NCBI GenBank assembly: GCA_964403505.1
Contig: CAYOFP010000007.1
Location: 1 to 64,000 of the forward strand
DNA length: 64,000 nucleotides
Direction of reading: 5' to 3'
Source: CAKSEI01 sp964403505
GTDB lineage: Bacteria; Bacillota; Clostridia; Oscillospirales; CAG-272
The stretch's first letter is position 1. Each line of letters starts with the position of its first letter. The notes beneath the pieces were generated by a model. The model worked only from the letters and a program-made list of their open reading frames with translations. It was not told the DNA's origin and did not search any database. Below are positions 34,418 through 41,941 of this stretch, in pieces. The position numbers were made by a program, and so were the translations under genes.

Positions 34418-35095
34418 ATGACTGTAAAAAATGAAATGAAAAAGTTTTTGTATAACAAAAGCCTGCACACCTTTCTTCTGCTCTTTGTCTGTCTTGTCAT
34501 AGCAGATCAAGGCGCAAAACTGTTGGTCGCCAACCTTACTACGGTCGGTCAGACCGCAATTCCGATCACGGATTTCTTTCGTATCCGCCCTCTTATCAAC
34601 GATATAGCGTTGCGCACGCTTACTCAATTATCAGAACGATTATCCGTTCCCTACGGCGTACTCCTGTTCGCCAATATATTGAAAAGGGTCGTGCTCATCA
34701 GTGTTTCTTTGATTCTTCTATATCTTATCGCCGTCCATATTCTGTTTCTGCCCAAAAAACATCCGCACCTTTTGCGCTCTATCCTGAGCTTGATGAGTGC
34801 CGCCACGATGTGCTCCTGCATCGACGACCTCGTGCACCCCGGGACTCTCGACTATCTCGGCATTATCTTCCGCACCGGGCAACAGCAGGTCGGTGACCAC
34901 ACCCATCCGCAGTATGGTGAAATTATTTTTGATCTGAAAGATCTGTATATCTGGTGTGCCGTCGCATTGCTGTTACTTTTACTGTTTGTCTTTTTTATTG
35001 ACTATTTGAGGTGCGGCAAGGAACGAAGAAAAGAGATCGATCAAGCGATCAAATTGAAACTGCGCAGGCTCTTGCCTATAAAAAAACATAAATGA
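34418..35095 (+). CDS. Divergent signal peptidase II (LspA)-like membrane protein
   Basis: 225 aa, longer than the usual 150-170 of LspA, with four hydrophobic segments. The LspA pattern can be traced: ADQGAKLLV in place of LDQxTKxxV, PITDFFRIRPLIND for the GFF..NxGAA segment, CIDDLVHPGTLDYLG for NxxDRxxxGxVxDFI, and IFDLKDLYIWCAVALLLLL for FNxADxxI. The two catalytic aspartates seem kept, but the asparagines next to them are not. It may be a lipoprotein-processing paralogue or a related membrane protein of other function. ATG 34418 follows GAAAGGG; an earlier ATG lacks a ribosome site. Confidence 0.65.
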   Translation: MTVKNEMKKFLYNKSLHTFLLLFVCLVIADQGAKLLVANLTTVGQTAIPITDFFRIRPLINDIALRTLTQLSERLSVPYGVLLFANILKRVVLISVSLILLYLIAVHILFLPKKHPHLLRSILSLMSAATMCSCIDDLVHPGTLDYLGIIFRTGQQQVGDHTHPQYGEIIFDLKDLYIWCAVALLLLLLFVFFIDYLRCGKERRKEIDQAIKLKLRRLLPIKKHK

Positions 35096-35158
35096 GACTG
35101 TCGTAGGAGAGAAGCGGTCTTATTGCGACAGTTCCGGTTAGATTTTTATAAACTATTA

Positions 35159-35190
35159 GGGAGAACCACATGGGTTCTCCCTCTTTTGTG
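35159..35190 (+). terminator. Terminator of the LspA-like gene
   Basis: 9-bp stem GGGAGAACC / GGTTCTCCC (35159-35167 and 35173-35181), then CTCTTTTG. A second stem ACTGTCG/CGACAGT (35098-35104 and 35126-35132) lies directly behind the stop codon. Confidence 0.7.
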
Positions 35191-35201
35191 CGTTTTCGGT
35201 C

Positions 35202-35230
35202 AAGACAAGCGACGCAAAGGTGTGTATAAT
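35202..35230 (+). promoter_or_regulatory. Promoter of the AraC-GNAT regulator gene
   Basis: -10 TATAAT (35225-35230) with a weak -35 AAGACA (35202-35207) at 17 bp. Confidence 0.55.
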
Positions 35231-35250
35231 ATAAGCATAGGAGAGATGGT

Positions 35251-36492
35251 ATGCGCGCACCGTCCAAATATGACACGGAGGTCAAAATGGAAAATATCGA
35301 TTTTATTAAAAATGCCATTCGGTTCATCAGATCAAATGCAGGGCAGCCCGATCTGTCAATTGACGAGATCGCCAAAGGCGCAGGCTTTACCACCGATTAC
35401 TTCAACCGCCTTTTCAGTATGCATACGGGCTTTAACATTATGGAGTATGTCCGATTCCGGAGATTAAACAAGGCGGCGTATCTGTTGCGCACGAGCGACC
35501 GGGATATCTTAGACATTGCTCTCGAGTGCGGATATGAGGCGCACGAGAGCTTCACCCGTGCATTCAAGAAGCAATACGGTAAAACGCCGACAGAATATCG
35601 AGAGCGAATGAACGGAGTCGGAATGAAATATGCAGATATAATTGACACGACCGCAGGAGCACGCTTTCTGCGTGCGCATCCTGAGTTTCACACCGTCGAC
35701 CGTGACCTGGTCATCGACACCCTGCTCGAGCGGGATTCTCTGCGATTGGGATACGCTGCGATTACGCTCGATTGGAACGGTTCTATGGTTGTCGCCGACG
35801 ATATGTTTGATTCGGGAACATTCATCGCAATTGACGATTTCGGCGGCACTCCCTCGCTCACGCTTTTCGCAGCAGATCTTGCCGCACTCACGGCGCTTGT
35901 GCGTAAGGTGACGTCCGAGACGTCGTTCGGCGTTATTCTGTACGACGATTACTCCTGCGCACAGATTGCCGACGCACTACGTGACAGCGAATATGCAGAT
36001 GCCAAGATCAAACTAGTCGAAGAATACACCTACCTCGGAGAACCGTTCGTCATCAGCGAAACGCAGCCCGGCTATACGATCAAAGAACTGCACGTTGAGG
36101 ATATCCCGCAAATAAAGGAATGGGCAAAAAAGCGGAAAGGGGGCAACGATTGGGGGCTGGAGCGTGATCTCACCATGCGTGATGTTCATCATGCAAACGA
36201 CGCAGAGCTGGTTTTCGGACTTTATCATCACGAGGAGTTAGTTGCGGTAGCGCGCGGAGCATTGCAAAGCACGCATGGATATAGGTTAAACAACTGTATC
36301 GATATTTCCTCGAACGAAGAACTGTCAGACGAACTTTCGCTCCAACTTTATCAAAACACGGCAAACGCGGCGATTGCATGCGGATATCTCCTCTACGACG
36401 ACACATCATCGTCCGAGTACATCATCGACTCGTGTTCACCCCAAGCCCTTGGATTCAAGCATACCGGGCAGTCGTTCTCCATCAATAAATAA
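35251..36492 (+). CDS. AraC-family regulator with C-terminal GNAT-like domain
   Basis: 413 aa. The DNA-binding double helix-turn-helix is at the N-terminus (about 18-115; DEIAKGAGFTTDYFNRLF and DIALECGYEAHESFTRAFKKQYGKTP), which is reversed from most AraC proteins. The rest (about 120-413) looks like a GNAT-type acyltransferase, with GYTIKELHVEDIPQIKEWAK beginning a fresh domain and TANAAIACGYLLYDD near the end. Two starts each have a good ribosome site: ATG 35251 (AGGAG, 7 bases) and ATG 35287 (CGGAGG, 5 bases). Monocistronic, with promoter and terminator. Ligand and targets are unknown. Confidence 0.82.
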   Translation: MRAPSKYDTEVKMENIDFIKNAIRFIRSNAGQPDLSIDEIAKGAGFTTDYFNRLFSMHTGFNIMEYVRFRRLNKAAYLLRTSDRDILDIALECGYEAHESFTRAFKKQYGKTPTEYRERMNGVGMKYADIIDTTAGARFLRAHPEFHTVDRDLVIDTLLERDSLRLGYAAITLDWNGSMVVADDMFDSGTFIAIDDFGGTPSLTLFAADLAALTALVRKVTSETSFGVILYDDYSCAQIADALRDSEYADAKIKLVEEYTYLGEPFVISETQPGYTIKELHVEDIPQIKEWAKKRKGGNDWGLERDLTMRDVHHANDAELVFGLYHHEELVAVARGALQSTHGYRLNNCIDISSNEELSDELSLQLYQNTANAAIACGYLLYDDTSSSEYIIDSCSPQALGFKHTGQSFSINK

Positions 36493-36501
36493 CCGAACAA
36501 A

Positions 36502-36532
36502 AGCGACTGTACCGCAGTACAGTCGCTTTTTT
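36502..36532 (+). terminator. Terminator of the AraC-GNAT gene
   Basis: Perfect 11-bp stem AGCGACTGTAC / GTACAGTCGCT (36502-36512 and 36517-36527) with loop CGCA, then T6. Confidence 0.9.
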
Positions 36533-36547
36533 ATGTAGCAATAAGGA

Positions 36548-36571
36548 AAGGACCCGGTTTCCCGAGTCCTT
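36548..36571 (-). terminator. Possible terminator of the gene at 36601-37275
   Basis: Hairpin AAGGAC..CGG / CCG..GTCCTT (36548-36571) with one mismatch, just after the minus-strand stop. The T tract is weak. Confidence 0.45.
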
Positions 36572-36600
36572 ATTTGGGATACAATTAAACCCGTGCGTGA

Positions 36601-37275
36601 TTAAGAGAATGCATGAAAAATATCAGGAATGTTTTCGGGATCTATACCGCCCTCAATCAGCGTTTTCGCCACACTCTCTTTGGCTGCCATACGAACCCCG
36701 AATTCGTTCGGGTCCGGTCTTCCGATCAGATCATCGTACATTTTCTCATACATTGCGAGAATCTTCTGATTCGTAGTTTCACGGCATCGAACGACATCGG
36801 TGATTGCTTTTGCTTTCTCCATACCGAGCGTATTTCCGGGACTGTACGGATCTGCGTTATCACCGTTCGGCATATCGCTGAGTATTTGCAATGCGTCCAT
36901 GACTGTAGCATTATCCGCCCTGACCATGTTGATGTAGTTAAGCAAATCTTTGACCGTGATTCCGTCCATCGGTGCTGACTGTGTCGATTCCCGTGATGCC
37001 TTTTCTTGTTCTATCTTTTCCTGTAAGTCAAACAATTCTTTAATCGTTTTTTTGTCCATCGGTACGGACTGTTTCGATTCCTGTGCTGCCGTTTCCTGTA
37101 CGGTTGTTTTCTTTGTATCTGCCATTTGTAATTCCTCCGAAATTTCGTTCGCAGGACACGCAAGGCATATGGTATGCTCATCCAAGAAGCGTGCCCTGCC
37201 TTTTTTTACAAGACCTTTTGCCCGTTTCGGGTAGGTCGCTTCATATTCATTACCGTATTCGTCCACAACACGCAT
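36601..37275 (-). CDS. Protein of unknown function with MRVVDEYGNEY-type N-terminal domain
   Basis: 224 aa. The first 42 residues (YPKRAKGLVKKGRARFLDE, then TICLACPA) form a small basic domain that I recall at the start of several uncharacterised Firmicute proteins. A low-complexity linker rich in Q, E, S, K and T holds two imperfect copies of an element: ESKQSVPMDKKTIKELF (about 66-82) and ESTQSAPMDGITVKDLL (about 92-108). A helical C-terminus (TNQKILAMYEKMYDDLIG) follows. The basic domain may bind nucleic acid; that is a guess. ATG 37275 lies just after a repeated leader motif. Cytoplasmic, no signal peptide. Confidence 0.7.
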   Translation of the reverse strand: MRVVDEYGNEYEATYPKRAKGLVKKGRARFLDEHTICLACPANEISEELQMADTKKTTVQETAAQESKQSVPMDKKTIKELFDLQEKIEQEKASRESTQSAPMDGITVKDLLNYINMVRADNATVMDALQILSDMPNGDNADPYSPGNTLGMEKAKAITDVVRCRETTNQKILAMYEKMYDDLIGRPDPNEFGVRMAAKESVAKTLIEGGIDPENIPDIFHAFS

Positions 37276-37349
37276 GTTTTTTTCGATGGGTGCCGCCCCC
37301 TTTGCTGTGTTTTGTGAAAACCGTTTTTTGTTATGGGTGTCCGCCCCTT
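37273..37349 (-). promoter_or_regulatory. Tandem leader motif, two copies
   Basis: On the minus strand the 5' leader holds two copies of a motif of about 29 bases: AGGGGCGGACACCCAT followed by A-rich bases (37321-37349), and AGGGGGCGGCACCCAT followed by A-rich bases (37273-37302). The second copy ends in the ATG of the gene itself. Each can fold as GGG-loop-CCC, and the second would enclose the AAGGGGG that could act as ribosome site. The first copy begins at the expected transcript start. Confidence 0.6.
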
Positions 37350-37358
37350 CACAAGACT

Positions 37359-37387
37359 ATTATAACAGATACTTCATAATAAAGCAA
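37359..37387 (-). promoter_or_regulatory. SigA-type promoter of the gene at 36601-37275
   Basis: Minus strand: -35 TTGCTT (37382-37387), 17-bp spacer, -10 TATAAT (37359-37364). The rest of the 318-bp gap 37276-37593 holds the leader motif and the promoter of the next gene only. Confidence 0.8.
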
Positions 37388-37488
37388 GGGGAATTTTGGA
37401 TAACAAAAAACTGTGAAAACGCAGGTTTTAGTTAAAAGAAAGCTTAGACTTTGGCTATATACAGACACGTTCGATCATGCTATATGTA

Positions 37489-37518
37489 TTGTTTTTTTTA
37501 TATATAATATGTTATAAT
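37489..37518 (+). promoter_or_regulatory. Promoter of the LRR-SLH protein gene
   Basis: -35 TTGTTT (37489-37494), 18-bp spacer, -10 TATAAT (37513-37518). A hairpin AAGACT/AGTCTT (37531-37547) lies in the leader. Confidence 0.65.
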
Positions 37519-37593
37519 TGTTTTGACACAAAGACTTTTGCAGTCTTGCGAAATATAGTAATACCTACCAAATAAGCGAAGGAGTGAAACAAA

Positions 37594-39111
37594 ATGAGAA
37601 TAATGAAAAAGAAGCTTATATCATTGCTTTTGATCATGGCGTTGATATGCAGTATGGCAGGTGCGCTTGCTTTATCATTGAATGCGGTCGACAGCGGTAA
37701 ATGCGGCGATAGCCTCACATGGTCGCTGTCTGATGACGGTGTACTTACCATCAGCGGCGAGGGAAAGATGCAAAACTATGACCTGCCGTACTCATTTGAT
37801 TTGCCCGAGGTCAACACACCGTGGAGCGATAGGAAATACGATATTAAAAGCGTTATAATTAAAAACGGTGTGACTACTGTGGGTAACAATGCCTTTTGTT
37901 TTTGCGAAAATATTGAGAGCGTCACGCTCCCGGATAGTATAACGAGCATCGGAGACGGCGCATTTGCCGAGTGCCATTTTCTCTCTATAACGCTTCCGAA
38001 CAGTTTAACGAGCATCGGAGAGTGCGCATTTTACGGGTGCGGTCTGCTTTCGGACATAACGCTCCCGAAGAGTGTGACGAGCATAGGAGAGCGCGCATTT
38101 TACAGTTGCAGTTCGCTCATCAGTATGACGATCCCGAACGGGGTAACAAGCATCGACGGCGTCTTTAAAGAATGCCAGGCTCTCAGAAGCGTCACGCTTC
38201 CAAATAGTGTTACAAGTATCGGTGAGAGCGCATTTCAGAACTGCCGTTCGCTCTCAGGTATTACAATACCGAACAGCGTTAAGCGTATTGAGAAAAGCGC
38301 TTTCTACGGTTGCACCTCGCTTTCCGAAGTTACGATTCCGAGCAGTGTGACCGCTATTGATGAGCGTGCGTTTGAGAATTGCGAAAACCTGAGGTATATC
38401 ATAATTCCCATGAAAGTTACTCAGATCGGTACAGATGCTTTTGTAAATTGTAATACGAATTACAATAATTTGACGATCTACGGTTTTGCAGGATCGATCG
38501 CAGAATCGGCGGCAAACAGAGATTCTATATCCTTTGTAGCGCTTGCATCGAATTTCAAGGATCTTGAGTATGGCGCATGGTATTATCAATCGGTGCAATA
38601 TGCTATATCAAACAGTCTTTTCAATGGTATGAGCAATACCGAGTTTGCACCTAACACACCGATGACTCGTGCAATGCTTGTTAAGGTTTTATATAACAAG
38701 TTAGAAAATCCCGACGCTTCATTTTGTAAAAACCCGTTTGAAGATGTTAAGGACGGTGCGTGGTATACTGATGCCGTCAAATATATGGAGGCAAACGGCA
38801 TTGTTTACGGAACGGAAAAAAATAAATTTTCGCCCGATGCGAAAATAACCCGTGAACAGCTCGCAACGATTCTTTATCGATATGCAAAGTGGGGTAATTA
38901 TAATGTTACAGCTACAAATGAGATGTCCTCTTTCCCCGATGCGTCAAAAGTCTCGAACTATGCTATCGATGCTATGAGATGGGCGGTCGGTGCAGGACTT
39001 ATATCGGGTAATAATATCGGCGGAGTGACAATGCTTGATCCGCAAGGACCAGCCACCCGTGCGCAGGTTGCGATGATACTGAAGAATTTTAACGAAAAAG
39101 TTAAACGATAA
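37594..39111 (+). CDS. Leucine-rich repeat (BspA-type) surface protein with SLH repeats
   Basis: 505 aa. Signal peptide 1-32; then about nine LRR_5 repeats of 22-24 residues (core SVTLPxSVTSIGExAFxxC, about residues 85-300) that form a solenoid; then three SLH repeats (about 325-505; MTRAMLVKVLYNKL, ITREQLATILYRYA, ATRAQVAMILKNF). BspA-type repeats are found in adhesins and other surface proteins of gut and oral bacteria, and SLH repeats fix the protein to the cell wall. Start ATG 37594 with GAAGGAG upstream; an internal ATG two codons on is also possible. Single gene with promoter and terminator. Confidence 0.93.
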   Translation: MRIMKKKLISLLLIMALICSMAGALALSLNAVDSGKCGDSLTWSLSDDGVLTISGEGKMQNYDLPYSFDLPEVNTPWSDRKYDIKSVIIKNGVTTVGNNAFCFCENIESVTLPDSITSIGDGAFAECHFLSITLPNSLTSIGECAFYGCGLLSDITLPKSVTSIGERAFYSCSSLISMTIPNGVTSIDGVFKECQALRSVTLPNSVTSIGESAFQNCRSLSGITIPNSVKRIEKSAFYGCTSLSEVTIPSSVTAIDERAFENCENLRYIIIPMKVTQIGTDAFVNCNTNYNNLTIYGFAGSIAESAANRDSISFVALASNFKDLEYGAWYYQSVQYAISNSLFNGMSNTEFAPNTPMTRAMLVKVLYNKLENPDASFCKNPFEDVKDGAWYTDAVKYMEANGIVYGTEKNKFSPDAKITREQLATILYRYAKWGNYNVTATNEMSSFPDASKVSNYAIDAMRWAVGAGLISGNNIGGVTMLDPQGPATRAQVAMILKNFNEKVKR

Positions 39112-39120
39112 CAATACAAA

Positions 39121-39150
39121 AAAAGAACTGCTGCGGCAGTTCTTTTTTTG
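39121..39150. terminator. Bidirectional terminator behind the LRR-SLH gene
   Basis: Perfect 11-bp stem AAAAGAACTGC / GCAGTTCTTTT (39121-39131 and 39136-39146), loop TGCG, T tract. Also placed to end the convergent ATPase gene at 39164. Confidence 0.9.
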
Positions 39151-39163
39151 TGCCTGATAAACC

Positions 39164-40201
39164 TCATACTCCGAGTATCTTATCTATGATCTTTTCGCTG
39201 TCCTTTGTCAGCCGTGTAAAGCTCATCGCTCCTTTGTAGATGTTTTCTATATCAAAATGGACGGTATTGATTTCGTCAAACGTGTCGAGTACGGCGCTCA
39301 TCAGCTCTTTTTCGCATTTTTCTGCGAAACGCAGCTTGTTTTTGACTCCGCCAAGCAAACCACGGTCGATAAACCGTTCGGTATTGATGCGCATATCGTT
39401 TTCGCTTACATTATCCGATATGACGATCGCCGTATCGTGCTCGGGCAGGAGGATGGCGTTGACGGCTTTTGCGTCAATGTGAGAATAACTGACGGTCATT
39501 TTCACATGGCGTTTTCTAAGCGCATGATAGATTAGGGACATTATCTCATATTCTGCCATATAGAACGGCTTTATCACATAGTTTTCATTTGCACGAAAAC
39601 CGGTCGCACACGTGTATCCTTTCATTCCGATAGAGTCGTACAAACGCACCGTCTCATCGCCCAATGTAAGCGGGCGGAATTTCCGTGCGAACCGCTCGGC
39701 AAAGGACTGTGCTTTTTCTGTATCGATTGCGCTTTCGGTGCAGCTTTTCGTTATCATTCGGGTCTTGTATATTGCACCGAGATAGCCGTAAGCTTTTTTA
39801 TATAGCGATGATTGCTTACAGCTTAAGGTTTTTACCTCCTCTGTGTGAGGTGCGAGCTTTTTTGCGTTCCAATAAGTGCCGAGATTTATTATCTCCGAGT
39901 TGATACCGGGCAGGGTAGGGTCGCACATATGCGGCGATGTTCCGTCGAGGACGGCGATGCCCATATCCTTGATGATAATGCCGTCAAGCGAGGTCGGGTC
40001 TGAGGAACAGAGGATATATTCCGTTTCATGCCCGCTCTCCTCGGCTTTTTCTCCCAATTTGCGCATCAGTGTTGATTTGCCCGTTCCGGGACCTCCCTTG
40101 ATAATATATCTGTAATTGCAGTTTTTGAAAACTTCATCAAAAAAACCGGCAAACCCGTCTTTTGAGTTTGCCGATGCGAAAAAACAATTATTTTTTGACA
40201 T
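39164..40201 (-). CDS. P-loop ATPase/kinase-like protein, PRK06851 type
   Basis: 345 aa. The Walker A motif GGPGTGKST is at 36-44, following CNYRYIIKG. The body (LCSSDPTSLDGIIIKD, TSPHMCDPTLPGINSEIINLG) matches what I know as the PRK06851 family of spore-forming Firmicutes, which contains two P-loop-like halves; the second half here (KGYTCATGFRANENYVIKPFYMAE) has no clear second Walker A. Function is not established. It has its own promoter and AAGGAG ribosome site and a terminator shared with the LRR gene. Confidence 0.8.
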   Translation of the reverse strand: MSKNNCFFASANSKDGFAGFFDEVFKNCNYRYIIKGGPGTGKSTLMRKLGEKAEESGHETEYILCSSDPTSLDGIIIKDMGIAVLDGTSPHMCDPTLPGINSEIINLGTYWNAKKLAPHTEEVKTLSCKQSSLYKKAYGYLGAIYKTRMITKSCTESAIDTEKAQSFAERFARKFRPLTLGDETVRLYDSIGMKGYTCATGFRANENYVIKPFYMAEYEIMSLIYHALRKRHVKMTVSYSHIDAKAVNAILLPEHDTAIVISDNVSENDMRINTERFIDRGLLGGVKNKLRFAEKCEKELMSAVLDTFDEINTVHFDIENIYKGAMSFTRLTKDSEKIIDKILGV

Positions 40202-40228
40202 GTAATATACTCCTTTCAGGTTTGGTAT

Positions 40229-40257
40229 ATTATATGTTTTTTACAGTTTTCTGTTAA
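40229..40257 (-). promoter_or_regulatory. SigA-type promoter of the PRK06851-type ATPase gene
   Basis: Minus strand: -35 TTAACA (40252-40257), 17-bp spacer, -10 TATAAT (40229-40234). The -35 lies inside the end of the trmH-type gene. Confidence 0.75.
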
Positions 40258-41002
40258 TTCTCATTATTTCAAATGCCATTACCGTCGCCGCCGATGCGGC
40301 AGAGAGCGAGTATCCGCAGTCCCGTGCATAGTCGATTTTGACCGTCTTATCGCATAATGAGAGCAGGGAACGGGAAATTCCCCTTTTCTCGCCGCCGACG
40401 ATCAAAAAAAGCGGTTTTTTCAGCTCACAGTCATATAAGCTCTTTGATTCTCTCGTATCTGCCGCTGCGACGAGATACCCTTTGTTTTTGAAGGCCCTTG
40501 CGGCGTCCTCGCCCGAGGATATGTATATGTCAAAAAGCTCGGACGCACCTGCCGAGGCACGGCATACGACCCCTGCCGCCTCGAGCCAGTTTCTCGGCGA
40601 GAGGATTATCCCGTCTACTCCTGCGGCATATAAAGAGCGCAGGGCATATCCGAAATTGTACGGGTCTTCGATCCCCTCTATCTGCATATAGAATCCGTTT
40701 TCTTTTATGTCAGATTTATCTAAGGGCGGTATCGTGCGCTCACCGCACAGGGTGATGATACCGCCGTGGCTGTTTCCGAGGGCGAGAGCGTTTATCTCCT
40801 CCTCTGAAACAAATTCTACCCCGAAGCCTTTTTCATGCGACATGGCGATGATATATGAGAGCTCTTTTTTCCTCGAGGCAGTCCGCTCGTTTGAAACGAG
40901 GACTTTTTTTATTTCTCTTTTTCCGCCCTTGATCAGCGCACGAAAAGAGACCATCCCCTCGAAAATATCCGACCGTGCAAAATTATCCGTTTCTTTTCTC
41001 AT
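40241..41002 (-). CDS. TrmH/SpoU family RNA 2'-O-methyltransferase
   Basis: 253 aa. An N-terminal substrate-binding domain (SFRALIKGGKREIKKVLVSN) precedes the SPOUT knot with its three motifs: NFGYALRSLYAAGVDGIIL, LFLIVGGEKRGISR and YSLSAASAATVMAFEI. It methylates a ribose 2'-OH in rRNA or tRNA using SAM as a dimer. Motif 3 usually has SLNVSVA(S/A); here SLSAASAATV, slightly changed. It starts 18 bp after the Ppx/GppA gene and is probably cotranscribed with it. Confidence 0.9.
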   Translation of the reverse strand: MRKETDNFARSDIFEGMVSFRALIKGGKREIKKVLVSNERTASRKKELSYIIAMSHEKGFGVEFVSEEEINALALGNSHGGIITLCGERTIPPLDKSDIKENGFYMQIEGIEDPYNFGYALRSLYAAGVDGIILSPRNWLEAAGVVCRASAGASELFDIYISSGEDAARAFKNKGYLVAAADTRESKSLYDCELKKPLFLIVGGEKRGISRSLLSLCDKTVKIDYARDCGYSLSAASAATVMAFEIMRINRKL

Positions 41003-41019
41003 ATTCTTTTATGCATCCT

Positions 41020-41901
41020 TCATATTATTGAAAGCAGGTATCCCTCTCTTATTCCGTCGGCTAAGAATGTCATTTTTTCGGCTCCGATACGCTCTGCAAG
41101 TGAGCATAGGGCATATCCGCCGGGCAGGACTGTCGTCTGACGGTCGGGAACATGCGACTTCAGAAATGCGCCGGGATCACTCATTGTATAAAGAGCACCC
41201 AGCATAGTTTGAAGCTCGGTTTTATCTATGGAGTATATATCCGTTACCTTTTTTTGCGATAAGAGCCCGTGGAGCTTGCATAGGGCTCTGCCCGTGCCGC
41301 CGACGATGTAGACCTCATCGCACTTTTCGGTGCGGCATAAGTGGGACAGAGCGAATGATGCGATCTCCTGCAATTCCGTTTTTGTGGGTATCAGTCCGCA
41401 AACAAAATCATTATAAAGAGAGAGCGAGCCGAACGGCATGCTGTATTTTTCGCTTATTCTGCGCTCTGTATAGCATACGGCCTCGGTACTTCCGCCTCCC
41501 ATATCGAGGAGCATACCTTTCCTGCCCGATAGGTCGAGCGTGCGTGTCGCACCGTAAAAGCTGAGTGCGGCCTCGTCGTCTCCGCTGATGATATCGATCG
41601 TAACGCCTGTTTTCTTATCTACTGCATCGGCAACATCCATGCCGTTTTGCGCACGGCGCAGAGCGGCAGTTGCAAACGCACGGAAAACATTGCATTTCAT
41701 TTTTTCCGATTCAGCCTTGAAATACCCGAGCGCATCGCACAGGACAGCTGTTCCCGTATCGGACATTACACCGTTTTCGATATACTGTATCAGCTTTGCA
41801 GGGAGGGTGATCGAATGTATTTTTGATATATTCGTCCCATATACGTCGAAAACATGCATCTTGACTGTGTTTGAGCCGATATCTGTTATTGCGTATCTCA
41901 T
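41020..41901 (-). CDS. Ppx/GppA family phosphatase
   Basis: 293 aa, the short form with the catalytic ASKHA domain only. Seen: the phosphate loop DIGSNTVKMHVFD (7-19), DVFRAFATAALRRAQNG, and LLDMGGGSTEA. Members hydrolyse polyphosphate or pppGpp. ATG 41901 is used because homologues begin at MRYAITDIGSNT; the reading frame is open further upstream but crosses the promoter region. A TATAAT box lies only six bases before the ATG, with no Shine-Dalgarno, so the message is probably leaderless. Followed by the TrmH-type gene. Confidence 0.9.
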   Translation of the reverse strand: MRYAITDIGSNTVKMHVFDVYGTNISKIHSITLPAKLIQYIENGVMSDTGTAVLCDALGYFKAESEKMKCNVFRAFATAALRRAQNGMDVADAVDKKTGVTIDIISGDDEAALSFYGATRTLDLSGRKGMLLDMGGGSTEAVCYTERRISEKYSMPFGSLSLYNDFVCGLIPTKTELQEIASFALSHLCRTEKCDEVYIVGGTGRALCKLHGLLSQKKVTDIYSIDKTELQTMLGALYTMSDPGAFLKSHVPDRQTTVLPGGYALCSLAERIGAEKMTFLADGIREGYLLSII

Positions 41902-41907
41902 AGATAT

Positions 41908-41916
41908 ATTATACCA
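41908..41916 (-). promoter_or_regulatory. Extended -10 promoter of the Ppx/GppA gene (leaderless)
   Basis: Minus strand TGGTATAAT (extended -10; TATAAT at 41908-41913) with no good -35. Six bases separate it from ATG 41901, so transcription should begin at the start codon. Confidence 0.65.
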
Positions 41917-41941
41917 CATAAAATTACATTTGGGTGAAAAA

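Noticed and set aside
37850..38440. Tandem DNA repeats in the LRR gene
   Set aside because: The repeats are protein-level leucine-rich units of 22-24 residues and are diverged at the DNA level; no recent duplication is indicated.
41588..41941. N-terminal extension of the sigK frame by 118 codons
   Set aside because: It runs through the divergent Ppx/GppA gene in antisense, while ATG 41942 gives the usual pro-sequence and length.
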